DNA of 64,000 bases. Origin: Rheinheimera lutimaris. GTDB lineage: Bacteria; Pseudomonadota; Gammaproteobacteria; Enterobacterales; Alteromonadaceae. The notes below the pieces were generated by a model. That model saw nothing but the letters and a program-made list of their open reading frames with translations, made no database searches and was not told where the DNA came from. The position numbers and the translations under genes are program-made. Below are positions 1-6,416 of the stretch, piece by piece; the first letter of the stretch is position 1; the number at the start of each line of letters is the position of its first letter. The stretch lies in the NCBI RefSeq assembly GCF_013283795.1, contig NZ_JABSOD010000010.1, positions 62,001-126,000 of the forward strand, in the 5' to 3' direction.

Positions 1-1
1 G

Positions 2-235
2 CCCTGGGGTAATCCGATGGGGGCAGCTCAGTTTGGCGCGGCGTTTTTTATGATCACCGGTTTTCATGGCCTGCATGTCAGTGCCGGCGTAATTTACCTG
101 TTGGTGATTGCCAACCGGGTACGTAAAGGATACTACGAAAAGAAAGGCTATGACATCGTCGAAATTGCCGGCTTGTATTGGCACTTTGTTGACCTGGTGT
201 GGGTGTTTATTTTCGCCTTCTTCTACTTATGGTGA
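2..235 (+). CDS. Heme-copper (cytochrome c) oxidase subunit III, C-terminal fragment
   Basis: This is the last 77 residues of a gene that begins left of the window; the frame is open from base 2 to the TGA at 233-235. The fragment contains the final two to three transmembrane helices of subunit III, with the family signature GFHGLHV and the terminal helix YWHFVDLVWVFIF. Subunit III is an integral inner-membrane subunit that stabilises the catalytic subunit I of aa3-type oxidases. The subunit IV gene follows 8 bp later, so this is the tail of an oxidase operon. A quinol-oxidase CyoC-type assignment cannot be excluded from the fragment alone. Confidence 0.9.
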   Translation, partial: PWGNPMGAAQFGAAFFMITGFHGLHVSAGVIYLLVIANRVRKGYYEKKGYDIVEIAGLYWHFVDLVWVFIFAFFYLW

Positions 236-243
236 GGTGCGTT

Positions 244-567
244 ATGGCACAGAGTGTAAATCAGCAGCACCCAATCAGCCTGTATTTAAAAATCTGGGGC
301 TGGTTGTTTGTGCTTAGCAGTATGTCGTATATGGTGGATTATCTGCAATTACAGGGCGGCTTGCGTTGGGGCCTGATTTTGCTGTTTATGCTGCTCAAAG
401 CCGGCTTAATTGTCAGCATTTTTATGCATGTGGCGTGGGAGCGCCCGGCGGTAAAGTTGCTGTTGTTCTTACCGCCGTTGGCAATTTTGATACTGATAGC
501 GTTAATGGCTATTGAGGCTAATTACACTTTTTTATCCCGGCTGGTGTTTTTCAGCCAACCGGGATAG
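244..567 (+). CDS. Cytochrome c oxidase subunit IV family protein
   Basis: A 107-residue protein with three hydrophobic helices (about residues 14-33, 39-62 and 71-95), the size and topology of the prokaryotic COX4/CyoD-type small subunit. It probably helps assemble the heme-copper oxidase whose subunit III ends 8 bp upstream. The ATG at 244 is preferred over the earlier in-frame GTG at 199, because 199 lies inside the subunit III gene and 244 is preceded by a GAGG-containing sequence (GGTGAGGTGCGTT). It ends 1 bp before the convergent CBS gene, leaving no room for a separate terminator. Confidence 0.85.
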   Translation: MAQSVNQQHPISLYLKIWGWLFVLSSMSYMVDYLQLQGGLRWGLILLFMLLKAGLIVSIFMHVAWERPAVKLLLFLPPLAILILIALMAIEANYTFLSRLVFFSQPG

Positions 568-568
568 C

Positions 569-1129
569 TCAGGCGGTCAAGCTGTCAAAAATGTGTAAAA
601 AAGTGGGGGCTTGTTGAATATGTAGCTGCATTTTTAAACGCCGTGCAATATCCTGGGCACTGATCACACCACGAATTTGGTGTGACTCACGATCTACCAC
701 TACACAATGTTGCTCACCGCTGGATTGCAGCGTGTTTACTACGTCGGCAATACTGCAGTGTTTCAGCTGTTGATAAGCCAGTGCTTTAATACGCTCACGC
801 GGGCGCATTAAATCTGCCACTTTAATATCATCACGACTGTCACCAAAGGCAACCCGACGCATAATGGCTTGATCAGAAAGCTGCTCCAGGTGAAGCAGGC
901 CCACCATTTCACCGTCATTATCTACGACCAGTTTTAGTTTGGCTTGTTCCTGCTGCATCATTTCCAGCGCATCGCGCGCTGAGCTGGTGCTGCTGATCAT
1001 ATTCGGCTGGCTGTGTTTAAAGTCGGTTACGACATGTAGTGCAGGTGAACTTAAGGTGGTGCCGTCAAAGTCGTCCGGTTGCACTAAATGATCAATGGCT
1101 TCTACAGGGTATAATGCTAATGTTTTCAT
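569..1129 (-). CDS. CBS-domain pair protein
   Basis: A 186-residue soluble protein made mainly of two CBS motifs: one around residues 45-95 (SSARDALEMM, VVDNDGEMVGLLHLEQL) and one around 110-175 (CSIADVVNTL, VVVDRESHQIRGVISAQDIARRL). CBS pairs usually bind adenine nucleotides and act as energy or ligand sensors; the partner here is unknown. The ATG at 1129 has a good Shine-Dalgarno (GAGGAAAGACC before ATG). An upstream in-frame start at 1213 would add 28 residues unlike the family and is rejected. It sits between two terminal-oxidase operons, which is suggestive of a respiratory link but not proof. Confidence 0.85.
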   Translation of the reverse strand: MKTLALYPVEAIDHLVQPDDFDGTTLSSPALHVVTDFKHSQPNMISSTSSARDALEMMQQEQAKLKLVVDNDGEMVGLLHLEQLSDQAIMRRVAFGDSRDDIKVADLMRPRERIKALAYQQLKHCSIADVVNTLQSSGEQHCVVVDRESHQIRGVISAQDIARRLKMQLHIQQAPTFLHIFDSLTA

Positions 1130-1216
1130 GGTCTTTCCTCGGGTGCCGGTACGCAGAGGCCATACCGGTTTTGATAATAAATAATGAGTGTGAGCAGCAG
1201 TGCTACTCTGCAAAAC

Positions 1217-1534
1217 TTAAAGTGAGGAAGTTACCGGTGGAGCACGCGCCTGCAATGACAGCAGGAAATAGCGTGAAGAAAGTGTCTTCCCGCCGTTGTA
1301 ACTGTTTAGGTACAGTGGCAGGCTGTATTTAAATGCAATAGTGGGCAGGGCGGGGTGTTGTTCTTCGCCGGCATCTTGTTCGGTATTAAACGTCGTTTGG
1401 TGCAATACCGGAGTGATAGCCTGTAGCTGGGTTTCTGCCATTGGAGATAAGCGTTTATCGTGCACCGCGAAAGCTTGCGGCATACACAATAAGCTTAAAT
1501 ACAACAATATGGCAAAACTACTTAGCCAGCGCAT
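1217..1534 (-). CDS. Small secreted protein of unknown function
   Basis: A 105-residue protein with a clear Sec signal peptide: basic start MRW, hydrophobic core to about residue 20, and a likely cleavage after AFA-VHD near residue 23. The mature part of about 80 residues shows no recognised domain and contains no cysteine. A Shine-Dalgarno-like ACGAGGGTTT precedes the ATG. It lies on the same strand as and downstream of the cytochrome bd operon (about 145 bp apart) and upstream of the CBS gene (87 bp), so it may be read together with one of them. No function can be assigned. Confidence 0.6.
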   Translation of the reverse strand: MRWLSSFAILLYLSLLCMPQAFAVHDKRLSPMAETQLQAITPVLHQTTFNTEQDAGEEQHPALPTIAFKYSLPLYLNSYNGGKTLSSRYFLLSLQARAPPVTSSL

Positions 1535-1678
1535 AAACCCTCGTTACCTTAAAACATGGCAGCGTATAACACACTGCGTCAAATGATAATGAGCGCTTGT
1601 ACCGCCCCCCGCAAGGGGGCTGCTGTAAAAACAGCCGTTAAATGCGATTAACAGCAGGTTTTGGCCGACATTTTGCGG

Positions 1679-1789
1679 TTATATACCCGCCAGCAGCGAT
1701 TTTAGCAGCAGTGCTACCAGCGTTAGGCTGCATAAACCGGCCAGATACAATAGTACAAACCAGACAATTTTTGGCAGCGGGCGCTTCAT
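1679..1789 (-). CDS. DUF2474-type small membrane protein, distal gene of the cytochrome bd operon
   Basis: A 36-residue ORF starting MKRPLPKIVWFV, with one transmembrane helix (about residues 8-33) and a basic N-terminus. Its ATG overlaps the cydB stop as TGATG, and a very strong Shine-Dalgarno (GAGGAGGGC) precedes it. Size, position directly after subunit II and the pattern W-x(12)-L-x-LVALLLK resemble the DUF2474 proteins found after cyanide-insensitive bd oxidase genes (cioAB). The family's role is believed to be that of a small accessory subunit comparable to CydX. Translational coupling seen in the sequence supports expression together with cydB. Confidence 0.75.
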   Translation of the reverse strand: MKRPLPKIVWFVLLYLAGLCSLTLVALLLKSLLAGI

Positions 1790-2832
1790 CAGTAGCCCTC
1801 CTCAAAGTCTTCTACCTTACCGCGGAAGATATGATAACCCCACAGTGTGTAGGCAAGGATTAGCGGTACGAAAATCAGCACACCCGGTAACATAAAGCTT
1901 AAGCTGGCATCTGGTGCGGCTGCGGTGTAAAAACTCAGTTGCCGTGGCAACAGGTAAGGGAACAAACCAACCACCAGCCCGGCAAAAGCCAGTAAAAACA
2001 AGCTGGCAGCCAACCAGAAAGGCCTGCTTTCATGGCGGCGGTTGATATCGTTGTCGGCGGCAAACTGGCGCTGTACGCGGCCTAAATCGCGAAACAATAA
2101 GCGGGCGGCCAACAGCGCCAAAAGCGGCAGCAGCATTAATAGCAAAGTGTGTGTGCCGCCAAACCAGCGCTGGCGTATCTCCGGTTGCAGCCACAATGTC
2201 CACAGGCTAACCAGCAGCATCGACAGCATAACAAACAACAGCAGGCGCTGGCCGTAACGGGCAGCTTTTTGCTGAATGTCGCCACGGCTTTTCATTGTCA
2301 GATAAGTGCAGGCCAGCAGCGCATAACCGGCCATAACGGCAAGCCCGGTAAACAGGCTGAACGGTGTTACCCACTGTAAACTGGACAGCGTGATACTGTT
2401 GCTGTCGACCCCCTGTACCAACACGCCCAGCATTAAACCCTGGCAAAAGGCGGCCAGGCTGGAACCGATAGCAAAAGCGCGGTTCCACCACTGGCGTGAG
2501 GTGTTAGATTTAAAGCGGTATTCAAAGGCGACACCACGGAAAATTAAGCCGATTAACATCAGCATAATCGGCAGGTATAACAATGATGCAATAGCGGCAT
2601 AGGCCGGCGGAAAGGCGCCAAACAGGATAACGCCGCCAAATACCAGCCAGGTTTCGTTGCCGTCCCAGACATGAGAAATAGAGCGCATCAGGTGGTCGTG
2701 CTCGGCATCGGTGTTAAACCACGGATACAAAATGCCGATGCCTAAATCAAAGCCATCCAGCAGCACATACATCAGAATAGCAAAGCCCAATAGCAGGAAG
2801 TAAAACAGCGGTAAACCCAATTGTAATTCCAT
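1789..2832 (-). CDS. cydB: Cytochrome bd-type ubiquinol oxidase subunit II
   Basis: A 347-residue polytopic membrane protein (about nine helices) of the CydB family. The N-terminal stretch ILMYVLLDGFDLGIGIL and the following SHVWDGNETWLVFGGV are hallmark motifs. It pairs with subunit I to oxidise ubiquinol and reduce O2 to water in the inner membrane. The ATG overlaps the cydA stop (TGATG), and a DUF2474-like ORF overlaps its own stop in the same way, so the genes form a tightly coupled operon read leftwards. Its length is slightly below the 379 residues of E. coli CydB, as is usual for CioB-like proteins. Confidence 0.95.
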   Translation of the reverse strand: MELQLGLPLFYFLLLGFAILMYVLLDGFDLGIGILYPWFNTDAEHDHLMRSISHVWDGNETWLVFGGVILFGAFPPAYAAIASLLYLPIMLMLIGLIFRGVAFEYRFKSNTSRQWWNRAFAIGSSLAAFCQGLMLGVLVQGVDSNSITLSSLQWVTPFSLFTGLAVMAGYALLACTYLTMKSRGDIQQKAARYGQRLLLFVMLSMLLVSLWTLWLQPEIRQRWFGGTHTLLLMLLPLLALLAARLLFRDLGRVQRQFAADNDINRRHESRPFWLAASLFLLAFAGLVVGLFPYLLPRQLSFYTAAAPDASLSFMLPGVLIFVPLILAYTLWGYHIFRGKVEDFEEGY

Positions 2833-4238
2833 CAGTTTTGCTCCTGTCCCGGTTTAATCTGTTTGGCTAATGCCACTGCATAGCCTGCAGCTTTTACGCC
2901 GATAAGTTGTTGCTGCAGTTGCTCAGTGGAAGGCGGGCCTTTACGGATTAATTTGCGCATAAAATACAGATAGACGCCAAATAATAAACTGTACGTCAGC
3001 ACAAACAGCGTAAGAGAAAACAGCACCCGCTCGGCCGGCAGCGGCGATACTACATCCATAGTGCGTACCAAGCCCTGCACCAGCCAGGGCTGGCGGCCCG
3101 TTTCCACCACATACCAGCCGGCCAGTACCGCCAGTACACCAGTGGGTGCCAGATAGCTGCAGGTGGTCAAAAACCAGCGACTTTGATACAGCTTGCCACG
3201 CCAACGCAGATAAGCGCCGGTTAAGGCGACCAGAATCATCAGTACGCCGATGCCCACCATCACGCGAAATGAGAAAAACACCATGGCGACATTCGGCCGT
3301 TCATCCGCCGGTACGGCTTTTAACCCCATCAGTTCGCCATCCGGGTCGTGAGTTAAAATCAGGCTGGCCAGTTTGGGAATAGCAATTTCAAAATGGTTTT
3401 TTTCTGCCGCCTGGTCCGGAATAGCAAACAGCAGCAGCGGTGCGCCGGCTTCACGTTCCGGCCAAATGCCTTCCATAGCGGCTAGCTTAACCGGCTGATG
3501 TTCCTTAACATTCAGGCCGTGCAGGTCACCCACGTAGGCTTGTAGCGGAGTTAAAATCAGTGCCAGCCACAAGGTCATCGACAAGCCTTTGCGGGCCATG
3601 GTTTTGTGTTCGGTATGCAGCAATTGCCATGCACTGGTTGCCAGCACTACAAAGGTGGCAGTGATAAAGGCCGCTAACAGCATATGGCTGAAACGGTAGG
3701 GCATGGACGGGTTAAATATTACTTCCCACCAGCTGCTGACATGGAATACGCCGTCAACAATAATATGTCCGGCCGGGGTATGCATCCAGGAGTTAGCGGC
3801 GATGATCCAAAATGCTGAGATCCAGGTGCCGACAGCTACTACCACTGTCGCGAAGAAATGCAGTTTGGGCCCCACCCGTTGCCAGCCAAACAGCATAATA
3901 CCGAGAAAGCCGGCTTCAAGAAAAAACGCTGTTAATACTTCATAGGCCATTAGCGGCCCCAGTACCGCGCCGGTAATGCGGGAGAATTCTGAGAAGTTGG
4001 TGCCGAACTCATACGACAACACTATGCCGGATACCACCCCCATACCAAAGGTAATGGCAAATGGCTTGATCCAGAACTTGGCGAGTTGCAGATACACCGG
4101 TTTACCGGTTTTTAACCACAGGCCTTCCCAAATGGCAATTAAGGTCGCCAGACCAATGGTGATAGACGGGAAAATAATATGAAAGCTAACGGTAAAAGCA
4201 AACTGTAAGCGTGATAACAGTGCGGTATCCAACTCCAT
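2832..4238 (-). CDS. cydA: Cytochrome bd-type (cyanide-insensitive-like) ubiquinol oxidase subunit I
   Basis: A 468-residue subunit I carrying the heme ligands of bd oxidases. The N-terminal RLQFAFTVSFHIIFP has the proximal histidine at about residue 20, and GWYVVETGRQPW is the conserved segment near the end of the Q-loop. At 468 residues, compared with 522 in E. coli CydA, the quinol-binding Q-loop is of the short type seen in CioA. The start at 4238 (GGAGACGCTGAT before ATG) is chosen because the family begins MELDTALLSRLQF; an upstream in-frame start at 4295 lies in the preceding small ORF. Transcription probably comes from the sigma-54 promoter at 4388-4403. Confidence 0.95.
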   Translation of the reverse strand: MELDTALLSRLQFAFTVSFHIIFPSITIGLATLIAIWEGLWLKTGKPVYLQLAKFWIKPFAITFGMGVVSGIVLSYEFGTNFSEFSRITGAVLGPLMAYEVLTAFFLEAGFLGIMLFGWQRVGPKLHFFATVVVAVGTWISAFWIIAANSWMHTPAGHIIVDGVFHVSSWWEVIFNPSMPYRFSHMLLAAFITATFVVLATSAWQLLHTEHKTMARKGLSMTLWLALILTPLQAYVGDLHGLNVKEHQPVKLAAMEGIWPEREAGAPLLLFAIPDQAAEKNHFEIAIPKLASLILTHDPDGELMGLKAVPADERPNVAMVFFSFRVMVGIGVLMILVALTGAYLRWRGKLYQSRWFLTTCSYLAPTGVLAVLAGWYVVETGRQPWLVQGLVRTMDVVSPLPAERVLFSLTLFVLTYSLLFGVYLYFMRKLIRKGPPSTEQLQQQLIGVKAAGYAVALAKQIKPGQEQN

Positions 4239-4239
4239 A

Positions 4240-4344
4240 TCAGCGTCTCCGTTGTTGTAAATAACACCAGGCGGCAGGTGCCAGCGCGGTGGCAATCATC
4301 AGGCCCAGGGCCAGTACTTCAGTTATTAACACGCTGCTATTCAT
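4240..4344 (-). CDS. Small single-pass membrane ORF at the head of the cyd operon (unrecognised)
   Basis: A 34-residue ORF beginning MNSSVLITEVLALGL and ending YLQQRRR: one hydrophobic helix (about residues 5-29) followed by an arginine-rich tail. It starts 8 nt after a GAGAG Shine-Dalgarno, and its TGA ends 1 nt before the cydA ATG, with the cydA Shine-Dalgarno inside its last codons. It is the first ORF after the predicted sigma-54 promoter. It does not resemble CydX (no MWYFAWILG start) and I do not recognise a family. It could be an accessory subunit or a leader ORF that couples translation of cydA. Its small size makes chance possible. Confidence 0.5.
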   Translation of the reverse strand: MNSSVLITEVLALGLMIATALAPAAWCYLQQRRR

Positions 4345-4387
4345 AAAGCTCTCTCACTGCTGTTCAAACTAACGCCTGTTAAGCTAT

Positions 4388-4403
4388 AGCAAAATACTGA
4401 CCA
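4388..4403 (-). promoter_or_regulatory. Candidate sigma-54 promoter of the cyd operon
   Basis: Read on the minus strand the sequence is TGGTCAGTATTTTGCT. The -24 GG (4402-4401) and -12 GC (4390-4389) are separated by exactly 10 nt, and TTGC is intact, matching 8 of the most conserved consensus positions of TGGCACG-N4-TTGC. Transcription would start near 4377, about 33 nt before the first ORF. The adjacent divergent gene pair encodes a sigma-54-activating response regulator, and two palindromes lie about 97 and 132 bp upstream of the start, normal distances for an enhancer. Confidence 0.65.
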
Positions 4404-4466
4404 GGTTTACAGGTTAAAGTTATCTGTATGATATTCATCGTTTTATATTTTTAACTTGAGCTTGTT

Positions 4467-4516
4467 GTAAACAAGGTTTACGATTGTGGTCTGACTTGTG
4501 CGTAAACAGAGTTTAC
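4467..4516. promoter_or_regulatory. Pair of perfect palindromes, candidate enhancer/operator for the adjacent response regulator
   Basis: Two 15-bp inverted repeats of the form GTAAAC-N3-GTTTAC occur at 4467-4481 (spacer AAG) and 4502-4516 (spacer AGA), 35 bp centre to centre. A lone GTTTAC half-site lies at 4405-4410, touching the -24 element of the cyd promoter. The repeats sit between the cyd operon and the kinase-regulator operon. They are the right size for a Fis-type helix-turn-helix dimer such as that at the end of the regulator. The right-hand copy ends 1 bp before the GTG of the kinase gene, so autoregulation is also possible. Confidence 0.65.
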
Positions 4517-4517
4517 A

Positions 4518-6416
4518 GTGGAATTATCATTACTGTTTGAGATCAGCATGTTACTTACCAGCGCCTGCGCCGTGTTGCTGGCCGGCTGGTTATTGTGGCA
4601 GGGGCAGCGCCAGCGCGCTATGCCGGCATTGGCCGGTTTTGCCGCCATGATGGCGCTGTGGTGTGCCGGGCATATTGCCATAGTGCAGCAATGGCCGGTG
4701 TTGGGCATAGCGTTAGTGTTGGCTAATCCTTTGATGCCCATGTTTTTTTTACATTTTGCGGTGCAGTTTGTCGCCGATGGTAGCAAGCCACTGCCGGCGT
4801 GGTTGCAACGGGGCAAGCTGCTGCCGGTATTGTACGGCGTAACCGGCAGTATCATTCTGCTGAGTTGGCTTGGCGGCGGTGGTAAGGTGATTAGCAGCAG
4901 CGGTTTCAGTGCATTTTTTGTGTTTCAGGGCATTGGCTGGCTGAATTTGCTCTACACCGTGCTGCTGGGTATCGCCGCGCATCTCATATTGTGGCAGGGC
5001 TGGCGCATACACAGCGGCAATAAACGCCGCTCTATAGTGGCGATGTTTCTGGCCGGCGGCTGGGGCTTGTTGCTGGCGACCAGTTTTGTCTTTCCGTCGC
5101 TGGGACTGAACTGGTACCCGTATCCGATGCTGTTGCTGCCCAGTTATTTACTGCTGCTGGTGTACGGTGTGGTGCGGTATCAGGTGCTGGCTATTAATGC
5201 TTTTGCCAATAAAGCGCTGTTGTGGCTGGGTATGCTGCTGTTAGTGTTGGCGTTGATGGCGCTGGTCAGTGCCTTGCTGGGCCAGTTGGGCATGCAGGCA
5301 CTGTCTGCAGTGCCGGCCAGTCAGCTTTGGTTGTATTCTGCGTTGTTGTTGTTGCTGTCTGCTGCTTGTTATCAGCCCTTGTCACAATTAGCGCGGCGGT
5401 TGATTTACCCAGGCGGACAGCTGGATGAGAGCTTGCTGGCACATTGGCGTGCAGAATTACAGCAAGCACAAAGCTGGCAAGAGTTAGCGCTGCGGGCCGG
5501 TAATTTGCTGTCCGCCAGATTGCGCCGCGAGGTGAGTGTGCAACTGCCGGCAGCCGGCGACACCGCCACCGGTTTACATATTTTGTGCCGGCGTGATAGC
5601 AGTGGCTGGCAGTATCAGTTAACCGGGTGGGACGACGTGACACCAGGCTACCGCTTACAGGGAGAGGTGTTTGCCGCTTTACTACTCAGCAGTTGCCGCA
5701 TTTTAGAGCAATCGTTAAAGTTGGCTGACGCCGAGCGCAAGCGACTGGATCAGCAACACCTGGTTGAGTTGGGTGCCTTGTCGGCCGCTATGGCACACGA
5801 GCTGCGTAACCCGCTGAATATTATTGCGATGGCCGCCGCCACTACGCCGGCAGAAACACGCGGCCATATCCAACAACAACTGAAACGGGCCGATCGCCTG
5901 ATTGCTGATTTGCTCAGCTATTCCGGACAATTACAGTTGCAGTGCAGCCGGTTGCCGTTAAAGCCCTTGTTGCAAACTATTCTGAGCCAGCAGGACTGGC
6001 AAGGTGTGCAATGCCAGCTTAAGGTGCCGGATGGCCTGACACTATACGCCGACAGTTACCGCGTACAACAGGTACTGATAAACCTGACCGACAATGCGCT
6101 GGCATTTTGCCGCAACCAGGCACAAGCGCAGATCTGTATTGAAACACAGCACGACAACGGCGACATTTTGCTGTACGTGCATAACAACGGCCCCGCCATT
6201 ATGCCGCAGCAGCATAACAGCTTGTTTCAACCTTTTGTCAGTAAGCGTGCCGGTGGCAGTGGCCTGGGCCTGGCCATAGTGCGGCGTATTATGCAGGCGC
6301 ATGGTGGCGACGTTTGCCACCGCACAGATCTGGGTTGGCCGGTAAGTTTTGAACTGAAATTTAAGCAACAACCCTCAGCGCTGAGTACTCAAATACAGGA
6401 CAACATAAATGACTAA
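4518..6416 (+). CDS. Membrane sensor histidine kinase
   Basis: A 632-residue kinase. The first 290 or so residues contain about eight to nine hydrophobic helices with short loops, a membrane sensor rather than a periplasmic one. A cytoplasmic linker follows. The H-box MAHELRNPLN puts the phospho-accepting histidine near residue 427. It also has an N-box (LINLTDNALAF) and a G-box (GSGLGLAIVRRI). The gene overlaps the response regulator by 8 bp, so the two are cognate partners. The start is uncertain: GTG at 4518 directly abuts a palindrome, while an in-frame ATG at 4548 (MLLTSACAVLL) would fit a second possible sigma-54 promoter better. The layout recalls PrsK-type kinases, but no exosortase genes are near. 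Confidence 0.85.
   Translation: MELSLLFEISMLLTSACAVLLAGWLLWQGQRQRAMPALAGFAAMMALWCAGHIAIVQQWPVLGIALVLANPLMPMFFLHFAVQFVADGSKPLPAWLQRGKLLPVLYGVTGSIILLSWLGGGGKVISSSGFSAFFVFQGIGWLNLLYTVLLGIAAHLILWQGWRIHSGNKRRSIVAMFLAGGWGLLLATSFVFPSLGLNWYPYPMLLLPSYLLLLVYGVVRYQVLAINAFANKALLWLGMLLLVLALMALVSALLGQLGMQALSAVPASQLWLYSALLLLLSAACYQPLSQLARRLIYPGGQLDESLLAHWRAELQQAQSWQELALRAGNLLSARLRREVSVQLPAAGDTATGLHILCRRDSSGWQYQLTGWDDVTPGYRLQGEVFAALLLSSCRILEQSLKLADAERKRLDQQHLVELGALSAAMAHELRNPLNIIAMAAATTPAETRGHIQQQLKRADRLIADLLSYSGQLQLQCSRLPLKPLLQTILSQQDWQGVQCQLKVPDGLTLYADSYRVQQVLINLTDNALAFCRNQAQAQICIETQHDNGDILLYVHNNGPAIMPQQHNSLFQPFVSKRAGGSGLGLAIVRRIMQAHGGDVCHRTDLGWPVSFELKFKQQPSALSTQIQDNIND

Noticed and set aside
534-565. Long inverted repeat at the end of the cytochrome oxidase subunit IV gene
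   Set aside because: It lies within coding sequence and lacks a following T-run on both strands, so it is not called a terminator.
1604-1635. GCCCCC/GGGGGC and GCTGT/ACAGC hairpins after the bd oxidase operon
   Set aside because: Neither is followed by a T-run on either strand, so a terminator call is not supported; they may still be transcript-end structures.
4478-4855. Minus-strand ORF of 125 codons over the kinase gene start
   Set aside because: Composition (many Asn, Ser, Ala, Cys) is that of an antisense shadow, and it overlaps the regulatory palindromes and a well-supported kinase gene.
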